The notes below the pieces were generated by a model. The model was not told where the DNA came from, did no database searches, and was given only the letters and a program-made list of their open reading frames with translations. A stretch of 64,000 nucleotides of DNA from NCBI GenBank assembly GCA_947446575.1, contig CANFHC010000003.1:1-64000 (forward strand), given 5' to 3'. Both the position numbers and the translations under genes were made by a program. This document shows, in pieces, positions 18,601 to 26,570 of the stretch. This stretch comes from Bacteriovoracaceae bacterium (GTDB lineage Bacteria > Bdellovibrionota > Bacteriovoracia > Bacteriovoracales > Bacteriovoracaceae). How positions within the stretch are numbered: position 1 is the first letter of the stretch; each line of letters opens with the position of its first letter.

Positions 18601-19473
18601 CTATTTTTTCAATAGATTTAATACTTCCTTCGCTTTTGTTGCGACAGAATTATTAGAGTCTTTATTCGCTACTTCTAAGATTATTTCGTTCAGTACTTTC
18701 CAATCATGTTTTTGCAGTGTGCTTAAAACACTCAATTTTAAATCCGTAATCTGTTGAGCATCAAGTGCAGGAGGCAAAATGCGGGCCTTTGCATCTGGAT
18801 TTGGCATCAATAGAATTTCTTTGAGGGCCGGTGTCGCACTTTCGTCTTTGTATCCAATAAGAGCTGTAGCAGCTGCGTATTTCACAATAAAGTTGGAGTC
18901 TGAGAGCTGAGTTCTAATTGGAACTTGAGCTTCTGATACCATGTGCGTAGCAAGTGCTAATATAGCCGCTTGCTTTAAAATTGGTTTATCAGAGTTTAAA
19001 AGTTCAATTAATTTTGACCAATCAAACTTAATTCCCTTTGGCATGTTGGCAATCGAAACGATTGCATGAAACTTCACATCTAAGTCAGCATCGATTAACG
19101 CAAGTTGTAAGGATGGAAGGGCGATATCTGTTTTCAGTGCACCAAGAGCAGCAATAATGAAACCTCGAGTTCTTGGATCAATCGAATTTTTATAAGCGTC
19201 AGTTAAATTTGTAACCAACCATGGATAATCTTCCCTTGGAATCTGAGAAGAGTTTATTTGTTTTGATAATTCATAAGCAGCAACCCATTTATTTCCAAAA
19301 GTTTTTGAATGAATTTCTTCAACTAAATCTTTGTATGAACGCTCAGAAGAAAGCATTTTGGTAATTCCAAAAATTATTAGCGAGCCAAACAGCACGATAG
19401 CAATAGGAACGACCAGGCTTCCGACAAAAGGATTCTCGAGTAGTTTTTTTTGTGTTTGTGGAGGCGTTGACAT
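18601..19473 (-). CDS. Membrane-anchored HEAT-repeat protein
   Basis: 290 residues. One N-terminal membrane helix (about 17-38) is followed by alpha-helical repeats of HEAT/PBS-lyase type, for example AIVSIANMPKG, AAILALATHM and AAATALIGYKD. Such domains bind proteins. It is encoded just before the Rieske gene, on the same strand, so a role in assembly or stabilisation of the bc complex is likely but not shown by sequence. The start is placed at the ATG after AAGGTGAG. Confidence 0.75.
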   Translation of the reverse strand: MSTPPQTQKKLLENPFVGSLVVPIAIVLFGSLIIFGITKMLSSERSYKDLVEEIHSKTFGNKWVAAYELSKQINSSQIPREDYPWLVTNLTDAYKNSIDPRTRGFIIAALGALKTDIALPSLQLALIDADLDVKFHAIVSIANMPKGIKFDWSKLIELLNSDKPILKQAAILALATHMVSEAQVPIRTQLSDSNFIVKYAAATALIGYKDESATPALKEILLMPNPDAKARILPPALDAQQITDLKLSVLSTLQKHDWKVLNEIILEVANKDSNNSVATKAKEVLNLLKK

Positions 19474-19583
19474 GCACTCACCTTATGGCTCTTAAAAATT
19501 ATTGTTTCTTCGCAATGATTAGAATGATAAATAACAAATCTACACTATCATGACAATTGAATTGAACCTCTAAGAGAGAAAAT

Positions 19584-20129
19584 ATGGCCTACTTACTTCG
19601 CACATTAATACTTCTGATGATCGTCAGTATTTTTCTAACAGCTTCCCTTGCGTTAAAGATTGTTCATTTACCTTTAAGCCATATCCAAGTCGCAATTCCG
19701 GCTTTCATTTATACAATCTTTGCACAAGCATTTGTCATGTTTTACTTCATTGGTGTTGCACGTTTAACAAACAATGTTTATTCAATCGTCAGCTCTGGTA
19801 CAAATCTCAATGAATTATTTGATAATCCTCCAGAAGACCTGACTCCTTACATTGAAAAAACAAAAAAGTTTGTTGAAGAAGCAGACCGTTCAAAAAGACA
19901 AACGATTCCTTGGACAATCCTTATGCTGATTCTTGGAATGATAGCTTTTTTATTGGGTGGGGCCCACGATACTGGTCTAGTTCAAAAAACGACGCATTCA
20001 GGAGTGGTTCTAGGATTTATTATTGCCATGACCATTGGATTTTTTCGTCAGTGGTACTACCTGGGAAAATCTCACCTTTTACTTAGAAAATTAAAATCAT
20101 TATATGGAATGGCTGACGCTCAAATGTAA
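19584..20129 (+). CDS. Four-helix membrane protein of unknown function
   Basis: 181 residues with four predicted membrane segments (about 5-24, 35-60, 110-128, 138-155) and a charged cytoplasmic middle (PEDLTPYIEKTKKFVEEA). AGAGAG precedes the ATG at good spacing. It diverges from the HEAT/bc operon and its stop faces the next gene six bases away. I do not recognise the family. Confidence 0.7.
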   Translation: MAYLLRTLILLMIVSIFLTASLALKIVHLPLSHIQVAIPAFIYTIFAQAFVMFYFIGVARLTNNVYSIVSSGTNLNELFDNPPEDLTPYIEKTKKFVEEADRSKRQTIPWTILMLILGMIAFLLGGAHDTGLVQKTTHSGVVLGFIIAMTIGFFRQWYYLGKSHLLLRKLKSLYGMADAQM

Positions 20130-20135
20130 TTTTTA

Positions 20136-21437
20136 CTAAATTGATTTGACCATGATAAAAACGCGAGTTTTCCCGGGAACATTTTTAACATTCGAAGTGT
20201 TGTTTTCAAAAAGTTTAGACTGATTAACTTTCATTGTTTCAGACATAAAGTCTTTAAAAAACTTTTTGGGAATATAAATATTGTAATATACTCCACCAGG
20301 TACATCCATCCCTGGAGTTGAGTCTCCTACGGCTTCTGCTTGGTATTTTTCTATCAATTGATTAATTTTATCGCGAGAAGCGTACGTATTAGTTGCAGTC
20401 ATCATCAAGCGATAAATCTTGGTCGTCCCTCCGCGAGTTTCCCGATAACCATTCGGACTTTCCGAATCACCTTCATATTGCGAAGGTTCTTTATCAGCTT
20501 CTTTTAAATCTTTGGGGATATTTTCCATAGAAGTAAGGGTTACTTCCGTTTCTTCTTCATATTTATCAGGATCAAAAAATTCAGTTAATTTCTCTCCCTT
20601 CGTAATATCTTTAATCTCATTAAAATTAAGTTTAAATTCTTTAGCCGCTTTGATCTCGGGACCTTTAAATACTAAACTTTTATTCAACCAATTAAATTGG
20701 GGTTCATAAATACTAACTTTGTTCGCCAGATATTTTTCATACCAAACATTAGCTTGTTTTACGCCGTAAATAGTTATTGTGAATAATAAAAGAAGAACTG
20801 AAATATCTTGAACTACTTTAATTTGTTTTACGAAACTTGTGCGCTCTTTAATTTTAGAGAGATTAAACTGTCGACTCTTAAAATCAGCGCGCATCCTCTT
20901 AACAAACAAACTCCACTCATCGAAAAGAGTAACTTCCATTGAGGGCATAATTTCTTCTTCACGAGAGCCATTAGCTGGAGTTGTGATATTAAGTTCTGAT
21001 CTAATCTTATTAAATGTAACAGTAAGATTTGGACTTAAAATATTTCCAACCTGAAAGGTATCTGAGAGGTATTGATCAAGATGAGGATATTCATCCAAAA
21101 GAAAATTGCGAAGAATCGTAGCCACTACAGACGGAGTAATTCCAGTCTCGAATGCTATTTGCTCTATGCTTTGATTTTTAAAAATAAAAATATAATTAAT
21201 GAATTTATCACGTAGCCATAAAAACCATGATGAAAGTGACCCGATTCGCACTTGCGAATAAGCGTAATCGAAGCGCTCCATTAATTTTTTAAGCGTAATC
21301 TCATCTTCAAAAAATGAATCCCAAAATGTCTCGAATTCTTTTTTAAAGCGGCCTTGCCAAGTAAGACCGTCGAGGTTCAAATTGAGCCAACTTCTAAATT
21401 CGCCAAAATCGTGAAGGTATAAAATCAGTTCATTCAT
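20136..21437 (-). CDS. Unknown bitopic membrane protein
   Basis: 433 residues. The N-terminal 170 residues look cytoplasmic and contain a helix-turn-helix-like stretch (SIEQIAFETGITPSVVATIL); one membrane helix follows at about 212-228; the remaining 200 residues are extracytoplasmic, acidic in the middle and end in GKTRVFIMVKSI. The architecture (cytoplasmic DNA- or sigma-binding part, one helix, sensor part) recalls anti-sigma or membrane-bound regulators, but I see no diagnostic domain. It follows the thiolase by nine bases, so the two are probably cotranscribed. Function unknown. Confidence 0.7.
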   Translation of the reverse strand: MNELILYLHDFGEFRSWLNLNLDGLTWQGRFKKEFETFWDSFFEDEITLKKLMERFDYAYSQVRIGSLSSWFLWLRDKFINYIFIFKNQSIEQIAFETGITPSVVATILRNFLLDEYPHLDQYLSDTFQVGNILSPNLTVTFNKIRSELNITTPANGSREEEIMPSMEVTLFDEWSLFVKRMRADFKSRQFNLSKIKERTSFVKQIKVVQDISVLLLLFTITIYGVKQANVWYEKYLANKVSIYEPQFNWLNKSLVFKGPEIKAAKEFKLNFNEIKDITKGEKLTEFFDPDKYEEETEVTLTSMENIPKDLKEADKEPSQYEGDSESPNGYRETRGGTTKIYRLMMTATNTYASRDKINQLIEKYQAEAVGDSTPGMDVPGGVYYNIYIPKKFFKDFMSETMKVNQSKLFENNTSNVKNVPGKTRVFIMVKSI

Positions 21438-21446
21438 TTTATTTTT

Positions 21447-22625
21447 CTAAACTCTTTTTAATAAAATTGCAATTCCTTGACCTCCACCAATACAAGCAGA
21501 AGCGATTCCATAATTTAACTTATGGTGACTCAGCTGACGAGCAAGCGTGTGAGAAATGCGCACACCAGAAGCTCCAAGTGGATGTCCAATTGCAACAGCC
21601 CCCCCCCATATATTAAGCTTTGAAAGCGGAATGTCTGTATCTTTTAAACATGATAAGGCTTGACCGGCGAAAGCTTCATTAATTTCGAAAAGATCAATTT
21701 GATCCATCGTCATTTTATTTTTTGCCAACAATCCTTTAATGGCCGGACTCGGTCCAATTCCCATAATTTTGGGATCAACACCAACAACAAATCCATCAAT
21801 GATTTCTGCCAGCGGAGTTAAGCCTTCTTTTTTAATAAATGATTCACTTGCAACAATAACAGCAGCAGCACCATCAACAATTCCTGAAGCAGAAGCTGCA
21901 GTAACGACTCCATCAGTTTTAAAGGTTGGTTTAAGTGATTTCATTTCATCTAATGAAATATCTTCTCTTAAATGTTCATCACGATCACACGTTCCTTTTC
22001 TTAATGGAACCGGAGCGATTTCACCTTGAAGTAATCCCTCTTTATAAGCTCTTGCCGCTCGGACGTGCGAGTTATAAGAAAACTCGTCACAAGCCAGTCT
22101 CGTGATGCCAAATTTTTCAGCTAAATTTTCAGCGGTAATTCCCATTGGTGTTTGGGTATATTGATCAGTAAGAGCATCTAGTAACATATCGACTGATTTT
22201 AGTGCACCATACTTTGTTCCAAAACGTGAGCCATATGTTAAGTGCGGAACCATGGACATGTTTTCTGTCCCAGCAGCAAGAACACAATGAGCTTCACCTA
22301 ACTTTATAAGTCTCGCGGCAGTTAAAATAGCTTCAATACCCGATCCACAAAGTCGATTGAGAACTAAACCTGGAGTTTCTTGCCTACACCCTAACTTTAA
22401 AGCGAGGTGGCGGCCACCGTACATTGTATCTGTTGATGACGGGACAACATTTCCTAGTATTACATCATCTATTTTTGAAGGGTCTAATTTGATTTCAGAT
22501 ATCAAAGCCTTAGAAGCATGAACTGCTAAATCAACGGGTGTTATATCTTTTAATGAGCCACCAAATTTTCCAAACGGTGTTCTTTTACCTTGCACTAAAA
22601 AGACGCGTTCTGATCCAACGGACAT
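21447..22625 (-). CDS. Acetyl-CoA acetyltransferase (thiolase)
   Basis: 392 residues, the standard thiolase length. The nucleophile Cys 93 lies in LNRLCGSG, followed by the NEAFAGQAL block, the His of AIGHPLGASG and the second catalytic Cys in SACIGGGQG. An AGGAGG site precedes the ATG. It either condenses two acetyl-CoA or degrades acetoacetyl-CoA/3-ketoacyl-CoA; no neighbouring beta-oxidation or PHB gene settles which. Divergent from a coiled-coil gene. Confidence 0.93.
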   Translation of the reverse strand: MSVGSERVFLVQGKRTPFGKFGGSLKDITPVDLAVHASKALISEIKLDPSKIDDVILGNVVPSSTDTMYGGRHLALKLGCRQETPGLVLNRLCGSGIEAILTAARLIKLGEAHCVLAAGTENMSMVPHLTYGSRFGTKYGALKSVDMLLDALTDQYTQTPMGITAENLAEKFGITRLACDEFSYNSHVRAARAYKEGLLQGEIAPVPLRKGTCDRDEHLREDISLDEMKSLKPTFKTDGVVTAASASGIVDGAAAVIVASESFIKKEGLTPLAEIIDGFVVGVDPKIMGIGPSPAIKGLLAKNKMTMDQIDLFEINEAFAGQALSCLKDTDIPLSKLNIWGGAVAIGHPLGASGVRISHTLARQLSHHKLNYGIASACIGGGQGIAILLKRV

Positions 22626-22716
22626 ATTTGCCTCCTACATTTCTAAGTCTTAGTCATCGTATCATATATAGTAAGTCTCCAAGAAATTCTTGGCAAAGAA
22701 TTAAAAAAGGAAAGTT

Positions 22717-23136
22717 ATGTCTACTATCAGTGATGTTCAAGCTCAAAAATATATGGAAGCTGAAACAAAAAGATACAATACAGAAATAAAAGATCTGCGT
22801 TCGACCAATGACCGAACTTACGAAACAGAAGCTAAAGCTAAAGAAGGCGAGCTTAAAAGGATGCGCGATGATTATGAAACAAAAATCGCCAATCTTAAAA
22901 ATGATCAGGAACAAAAACTAGTTGAGATTAGAGATCGTCAGTCAAAATCTGTTGGTGAAGAAAATATGCGACTTCAGCAGGAAGTTGAGAATTTAAAAAG
23001 ATCTCACCAAGACCAAGTGGCAGAGATCAAAAGCAGTCAACAAAACGAAATAAAAGAAATGATTGATTCACATAAAAAAACTCTTGATAACGCCAAGACA
23101 AAATTTGTGAAAGAAAAAAGTAAATTTGAAGCATAA
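22717..23136 (+). CDS. Small coiled-coil protein
   Basis: 139 residues, almost wholly charged alpha helix with heptad patterning and many Gln/Glu/Lys (for example SVGEENMRLQQEVENLKRSH). No signal peptide or membrane helix. AAGGAAAG lies just before the ATG. It precedes a FliG-like gene by 44 bases on the same strand, which suggests but does not prove a shared structural role. Function unknown. Confidence 0.75.
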   Translation: MSTISDVQAQKYMEAETKRYNTEIKDLRSTNDRTYETEAKAKEGELKRMRDDYETKIANLKNDQEQKLVEIRDRQSKSVGEENMRLQQEVENLKRSHQDQVAEIKSSQQNEIKEMIDSHKKTLDNAKTKFVKEKSKFEA

Positions 23137-23180
23137 ATAAAAGCAAATAGCAGTGGTTATGTAAATATTTAAGGAGAAGC

Positions 23181-23609
23181 ATGGAAGCAAACAATAACTC
23201 GAATAGCATTTTTATCAACGGGAAAGCGCAGATCATCGAAATGCTACAACACATGCCTCGCGAGGAAAGATCACGCCTCTTAAAAAATTTAAAGGTGAGA
23301 AATCCACAACTTGCTGAAGAATTAACTGAACAATGTTTTACGTTTTCAGATTTAGATAATTTAGCTGATAGCGACCTTCAAATGATTTTCCAATATGTGA
23401 CTGCTCCTATCCTTGGAATGGCCCTTAAAAATGTTGAAAGAGCATTTCAACGTCGCCTACTCTCTCTCGCTGGCAGAGATTATGCTGAAGAAGCATTCCG
23501 CGTATTAAAAACAAGCTATGCTACTGAAAAACGTGATGTCAAACGCGCTCAAAATAAAATTGTAGAAATTTTAGTAAATTTGAAAAAAAGAAAACAAATA
23601 AATCTTTAA
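23181..23609 (+). CDS. Miniature FliG-like protein (middle/C-terminal part)
   Basis: 142 residues. The segment around 25-115 resembles the end of FliG-M and FliG-C: ELTEQCFTFSDLDNLADSDL, then LGMALKNVERAFQRRLLSLA and the helix RDVKRAQNKIVEILVNL, in the order found in the flagellar motor switch protein. The N-terminal domain that binds FliF is absent. AAGGAG precedes the ATG. FliG-C contacts the stator and sets torque direction, so this could be a motor modulator or have been recruited elsewhere. Similarity judged by eye. Confidence 0.65.
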   Translation: MEANNNSNSIFINGKAQIIEMLQHMPREERSRLLKNLKVRNPQLAEELTEQCFTFSDLDNLADSDLQMIFQYVTAPILGMALKNVERAFQRRLLSLAGRDYAEEAFRVLKTSYATEKRDVKRAQNKIVEILVNLKKRKQINL

Positions 23610-24166
23610 TTGGCACAACTTGCAACAGGCATTTCAATCGGCTTTTGCGATTTAGGGTAGAAATATCTTAAGTCGTAAAAAGTTTTTTGATTTTTACAAT
23701 AAAGCATTAGTATTTGTGTCCTCAAGAGATTTAGATCATCCCCGCAAACGCCCAAGACTAACCTTTCTGTTGCTTTTAAATTAAACATGATAGATGTTTG
23801 TATTTTATTCTCTATTGGAGTTGGGTTAATTTCCAATCCTTTTGGGCAATTGCCTTCTGCATTTTCCTGATCAGAGTACAATCCTCGAATCATCATTACT
23901 TTATTGCTAAAAAGCTTAAAAGCACGATCTGCATCGACGTCGGTAATGACTTCTGTAATTAATAAATTATTTTGCAACTCCCCATCAAACCTAATCTTCA
24001 TTCCAGGAATAATTTTTTCTTGAAAATCTTTATCAATAGAAGTTTTTTGATTTTTTAAACTATCTATCCACTTCAGCTTTGGGAAACTAGACTTTAGAGA
24101 ATTCCCTTTAGAACAAGCAAAAAGAATTACAATTAAAAATGAATATAAAATATTACTCTTTTTTAT
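23606..24166 (-). CDS. Predicted lipoprotein lacking a standard start codon
   Basis: The frame open before the first ATG (24001) encodes an ideal lipoprotein signal, KKSNILYSFLIVILFACSKG, with Cys as the lipidation site, followed by a soluble domain ending PVASCAN. The only codon in the right place is ATA at 24164-24166; no ATG, GTG or TTG occurs between it and an upstream in-frame stop. The internal ATG has no usable ribosome site. The frame overlaps the end of the upstream gene by 14 bases, so translation may be coupled. About 186 residues; function unknown. It ends 4 bases inside the convergent FliG-like gene. Confidence 0.6.
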   Translation of the reverse strand: MKKSNILYSFLIVILFACSKGNSLKSSFPKLKWIDSLKNQKTSIDKDFQEKIIPGMKIRFDGELQNNLLITEVITDVDADRAFKLFSNKVMMIRGLYSDQENAEGNCPKGLEINPTPIENKIQTSIMFNLKATERLVLGVCGDDLNLLRTQILMLYCKNQKTFYDLRYFYPKSQKPIEMPVASCAN

Positions 24167-24623
24167 AAGTCGCCAGGGCGTTTAAATATTTTTTTTCATC
24201 ATCCTTACTCAAGACCGTATCAATATCTTTTTCTCCAGCAAGAAGATTGTGCTCCAAAATAATTTCTTCAGTAGCCTTTAATCGCTCACAAAGCGTCTCA
24301 AACATTTCTGGAACCCAACTTGGTCCACCTTTTATTATCGAAAGGATATCTTTTTGCTCTACAAGGACTAATTCAATGTCAGTCTTCGCAATCGCTGCAT
24401 ATTCAGTTGGTTTATTCGTTAGAACACTTATTTCATTTAAAAATTCTTTTTCATTGCACAGTTTTAAAATTGAAAGGTGTGGCCCAGTTGTTTTTATTAA
24501 ATGCAATTGACCTTTTTTCACCAAATACAAAAACTTAGAGTTTTCACCTTGAGAAAAAATAACCGTCCCTGCTTTAAAGGCAATTGGGGCATCAGTGCCC
24601 TTACCCAATGGTAAATTGACCAT
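24153..24623 (-). CDS. Cyclic nucleotide-binding domain protein
   Basis: 156 residues from the ATG preceded by AAGGAG; that start overlaps the Ppx/GppA gene by 23 bases. The fold is a cNMP-binding beta barrel (GTVIFSQGENSKFLYLVKKG, then EFLNEISVLTNKPTEYAAIA) followed by a helix, without the DNA-binding domain of CRP. It is probably a sensor or partner subunit that responds to a cyclic nucleotide. The phosphate-binding cassette is not a clean RAAS-type match, so ligand binding is uncertain. Confidence 0.8.
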   Translation of the reverse strand: MVNLPLGKGTDAPIAFKAGTVIFSQGENSKFLYLVKKGQLHLIKTTGPHLSILKLCNEKEFLNEISVLTNKPTEYAAIAKTDIELVLVEQKDILSIIKGGPSWVPEMFETLCERLKATEEIILEHNLLAGEKDIDTVLSKDDEKKYLNALATYKKE

Positions 24624-25518
24624 CAATCTCTCCTTGAATGAGAACTCCATAACGAAGTCCACGAGTGGAAATTTGCATATTTTCTATTTTTAGTTTTTCT
24701 CCAATCATTTCAGCAACTGTTGAAGCGGCTGCAACCATTGGTGCTCTTTTTCCTAAGTGAGGAAACAAAAGCAATAAATTCTCAATATTTGTTTTTTGAA
24801 GATCAGCGCTGAAAGCTTTGAAGGAAGAAAACTTAATAGTAAGTCCATCAATCTCTTTATCCTTATAGACGTTATGCCCTAGAAACATTGAAGCAAGGGA
24901 AGTCATACTTCCTGCGACGCAGAGGAGATTTTTTGTTTCATAGGGAACAAGGTCTGCGGATAATATATTGTCCATTCTTTCATCAAAACTTTTTTCTGCC
25001 CGCCAGTCAGTGGCCCGCACCGAGCCTACCGGCATACTAATAGTCGAAAGAATCTGAAATGGATGCAATTGAATGCGGATAAGCTCCGTGGAAGCTCCTC
25101 CCATATCCATGATCACCAGTTCTGAATCGCTTTCAACAACAGAAGCAACACCTAAGGCAGTATAATAGGCTTCCCCCCTAGCGGTTATTTTTGTAATTGA
25201 AAATCCCAACTCACTTTTTATCTTTTGGAAAAACTCAGGTGCATTCGTTGCCACCCGTGAAGCTTCAGTTGCAGTAACAAGAACATTTTCAGGCTTAAAA
25301 TTAATTTTTTCTAATTGTTTTTTATAATCACTTAAAGCTTCATAAGTTGCTTGCATAGAATCTGGATGAAATATTTTAGTTTTATCCAAGTCTTTACCCA
25401 ATGAAGTAATATAAGAAAGATTCAAAAGTTCACACTTAATTTTTTTTCCAGCTTGATCCATTTCACAAGCAAGTAAGAGTACTGAATTAGATCCTATATC
25501 AATACTAGCTCGAATCAT
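24601..25518 (-). CDS. Ppx/GppA family phosphatase
   Basis: 305 residues. The actin-fold phosphate loops are clear: IDIGSNSVLLL at the start and MDMGGASTELIRI in the middle, plus VTATEASRVATNAP. Family members hydrolyse polyphosphate or convert pppGpp to ppGpp. At 305 residues it has only the catalytic domains, as in short Ppx proteins. The ATG overlaps the mtnA-like stop codon (ATGA). Substrate cannot be decided here. Confidence 0.9.
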   Translation of the reverse strand: MIRASIDIGSNSVLLLACEMDQAGKKIKCELLNLSYITSLGKDLDKTKIFHPDSMQATYEALSDYKKQLEKINFKPENVLVTATEASRVATNAPEFFQKIKSELGFSITKITARGEAYYTALGVASVVESDSELVIMDMGGASTELIRIQLHPFQILSTISMPVGSVRATDWRAEKSFDERMDNILSADLVPYETKNLLCVAGSMTSLASMFLGHNVYKDKEIDGLTIKFSSFKAFSADLQKTNIENLLLLFPHLGKRAPMVAAASTVAEMIGEKLKIENMQISTRGLRYGVLIQGEIDGQFTIG

Positions 25519-26558
25519 TTTTTTTCCACCACTGCTCGAATATTCTCAGGCGTTGTTGGATAGATTATTCCATTCTCACAAATGATTCCTGTAATACAGC
25601 TATGGTCAGTAACGTCGAAACTTGGATTGAGCGCCTTGGCGTCAACGTGAGCGATTGAATGCTCTTTATATTTTAAAATTTCATCTTGGTCGCGCAATTC
25701 AATTTCAATTTCATCACCAGTTTTAAGGGTTAAATCAAATGAGCTGATCGGTGCAACAATATAAAATGGAATCCCATAATGTTTAGCAATGATGCTTAAA
25801 CTTGATGTACCTATTTTATTGGCCGTATCGCCATTTTCAACAATGCGATCTGCTCCAGCAAAAATAGCGTCAACCATTTTATTTTTCATTAAATAAGATG
25901 CAGCACCCTCAACTACGATGTGATGATCAATTCCTTCTTTTAAAAGTTCAAAACTTGTAAGTCTTGATCCTTGTAAATAAGGTCTTGTTTCACTGGCGAA
26001 AACACTTTTAACTTTTTTTTGGTTATTTAGGTGAACAATAACTCCGAGTGCTGTTCCCAAAACACCACAGGCAAGAACTCCTGTATTACAAATAGTCATA
26101 ACGTTCAGTGGACGGTCACCAAATTTTTTAGCGAGATCCATTTCCGCGAACTTGGCCATTGCTAGATTTTTTTCATAAAGATTATTCATCTCATTTTTAG
26201 CATGGGCCACCAACTTAGGATAAAGAGCATTCATGTGAGTTTCAGCCTTTGCCATGACAACACAACGATCAATTTCAAAAGCTAAATTAACAGCTGTTGG
26301 GCGAGCACTTTTTAAGTACTCAGCAGCACGTGCAAATTGCTCATAAGTAGCTTTCGGATTGTGCTTTATAAAAAGGGCCATTCCCCAGATACCAGTAAAT
26401 CCAATAAGCGGTGCTCCGCGGACAACCATATCTTTAATTGCGACAAAGCAATCTTCAATAGTTTTAGCTGTCACATAGACTTCTTCATTAGGAAGTAGTC
26501 TTTGGTCTAACAATTTTAAAATATCATTTTCATGCTTTAGAGGAAATATTGCTGTCAT
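25515..26558 (-). CDS. mtnA: Methylthioribose-1-phosphate isomerase-like protein
   Basis: 347 residues of the eIF2B-alpha/MtnA family. Family blocks are VVRGAPLIGFTGIWGMAL, MTICNTGVLACG with the catalytic-position Cys 157, and AGADRIVENGDTANKIGT with Asp 237. MtnA isomerises methylthioribose 1-phosphate to the ribulose form in methionine salvage. No other salvage gene is nearby; instead it is coupled to Ppx/GppA by a 4-base overlap. A related ribose-phosphate isomerase role is possible. Confidence 0.9.
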   Translation of the reverse strand: MTAIFPLKHENDILKLLDQRLLPNEEVYVTAKTIEDCFVAIKDMVVRGAPLIGFTGIWGMALFIKHNPKATYEQFARAAEYLKSARPTAVNLAFEIDRCVVMAKAETHMNALYPKLVAHAKNEMNNLYEKNLAMAKFAEMDLAKKFGDRPLNVMTICNTGVLACGVLGTALGVIVHLNNQKKVKSVFASETRPYLQGSRLTSFELLKEGIDHHIVVEGAASYLMKNKMVDAIFAGADRIVENGDTANKIGTSSLSIIAKHYGIPFYIVAPISSFDLTLKTGDEIEIELRDQDEILKYKEHSIAHVDAKALNPSFDVTDHSCITGIICENGIIYPTTPENIRAVVEKK

Positions 26559-26570
26559 AATTTTTTCTCA

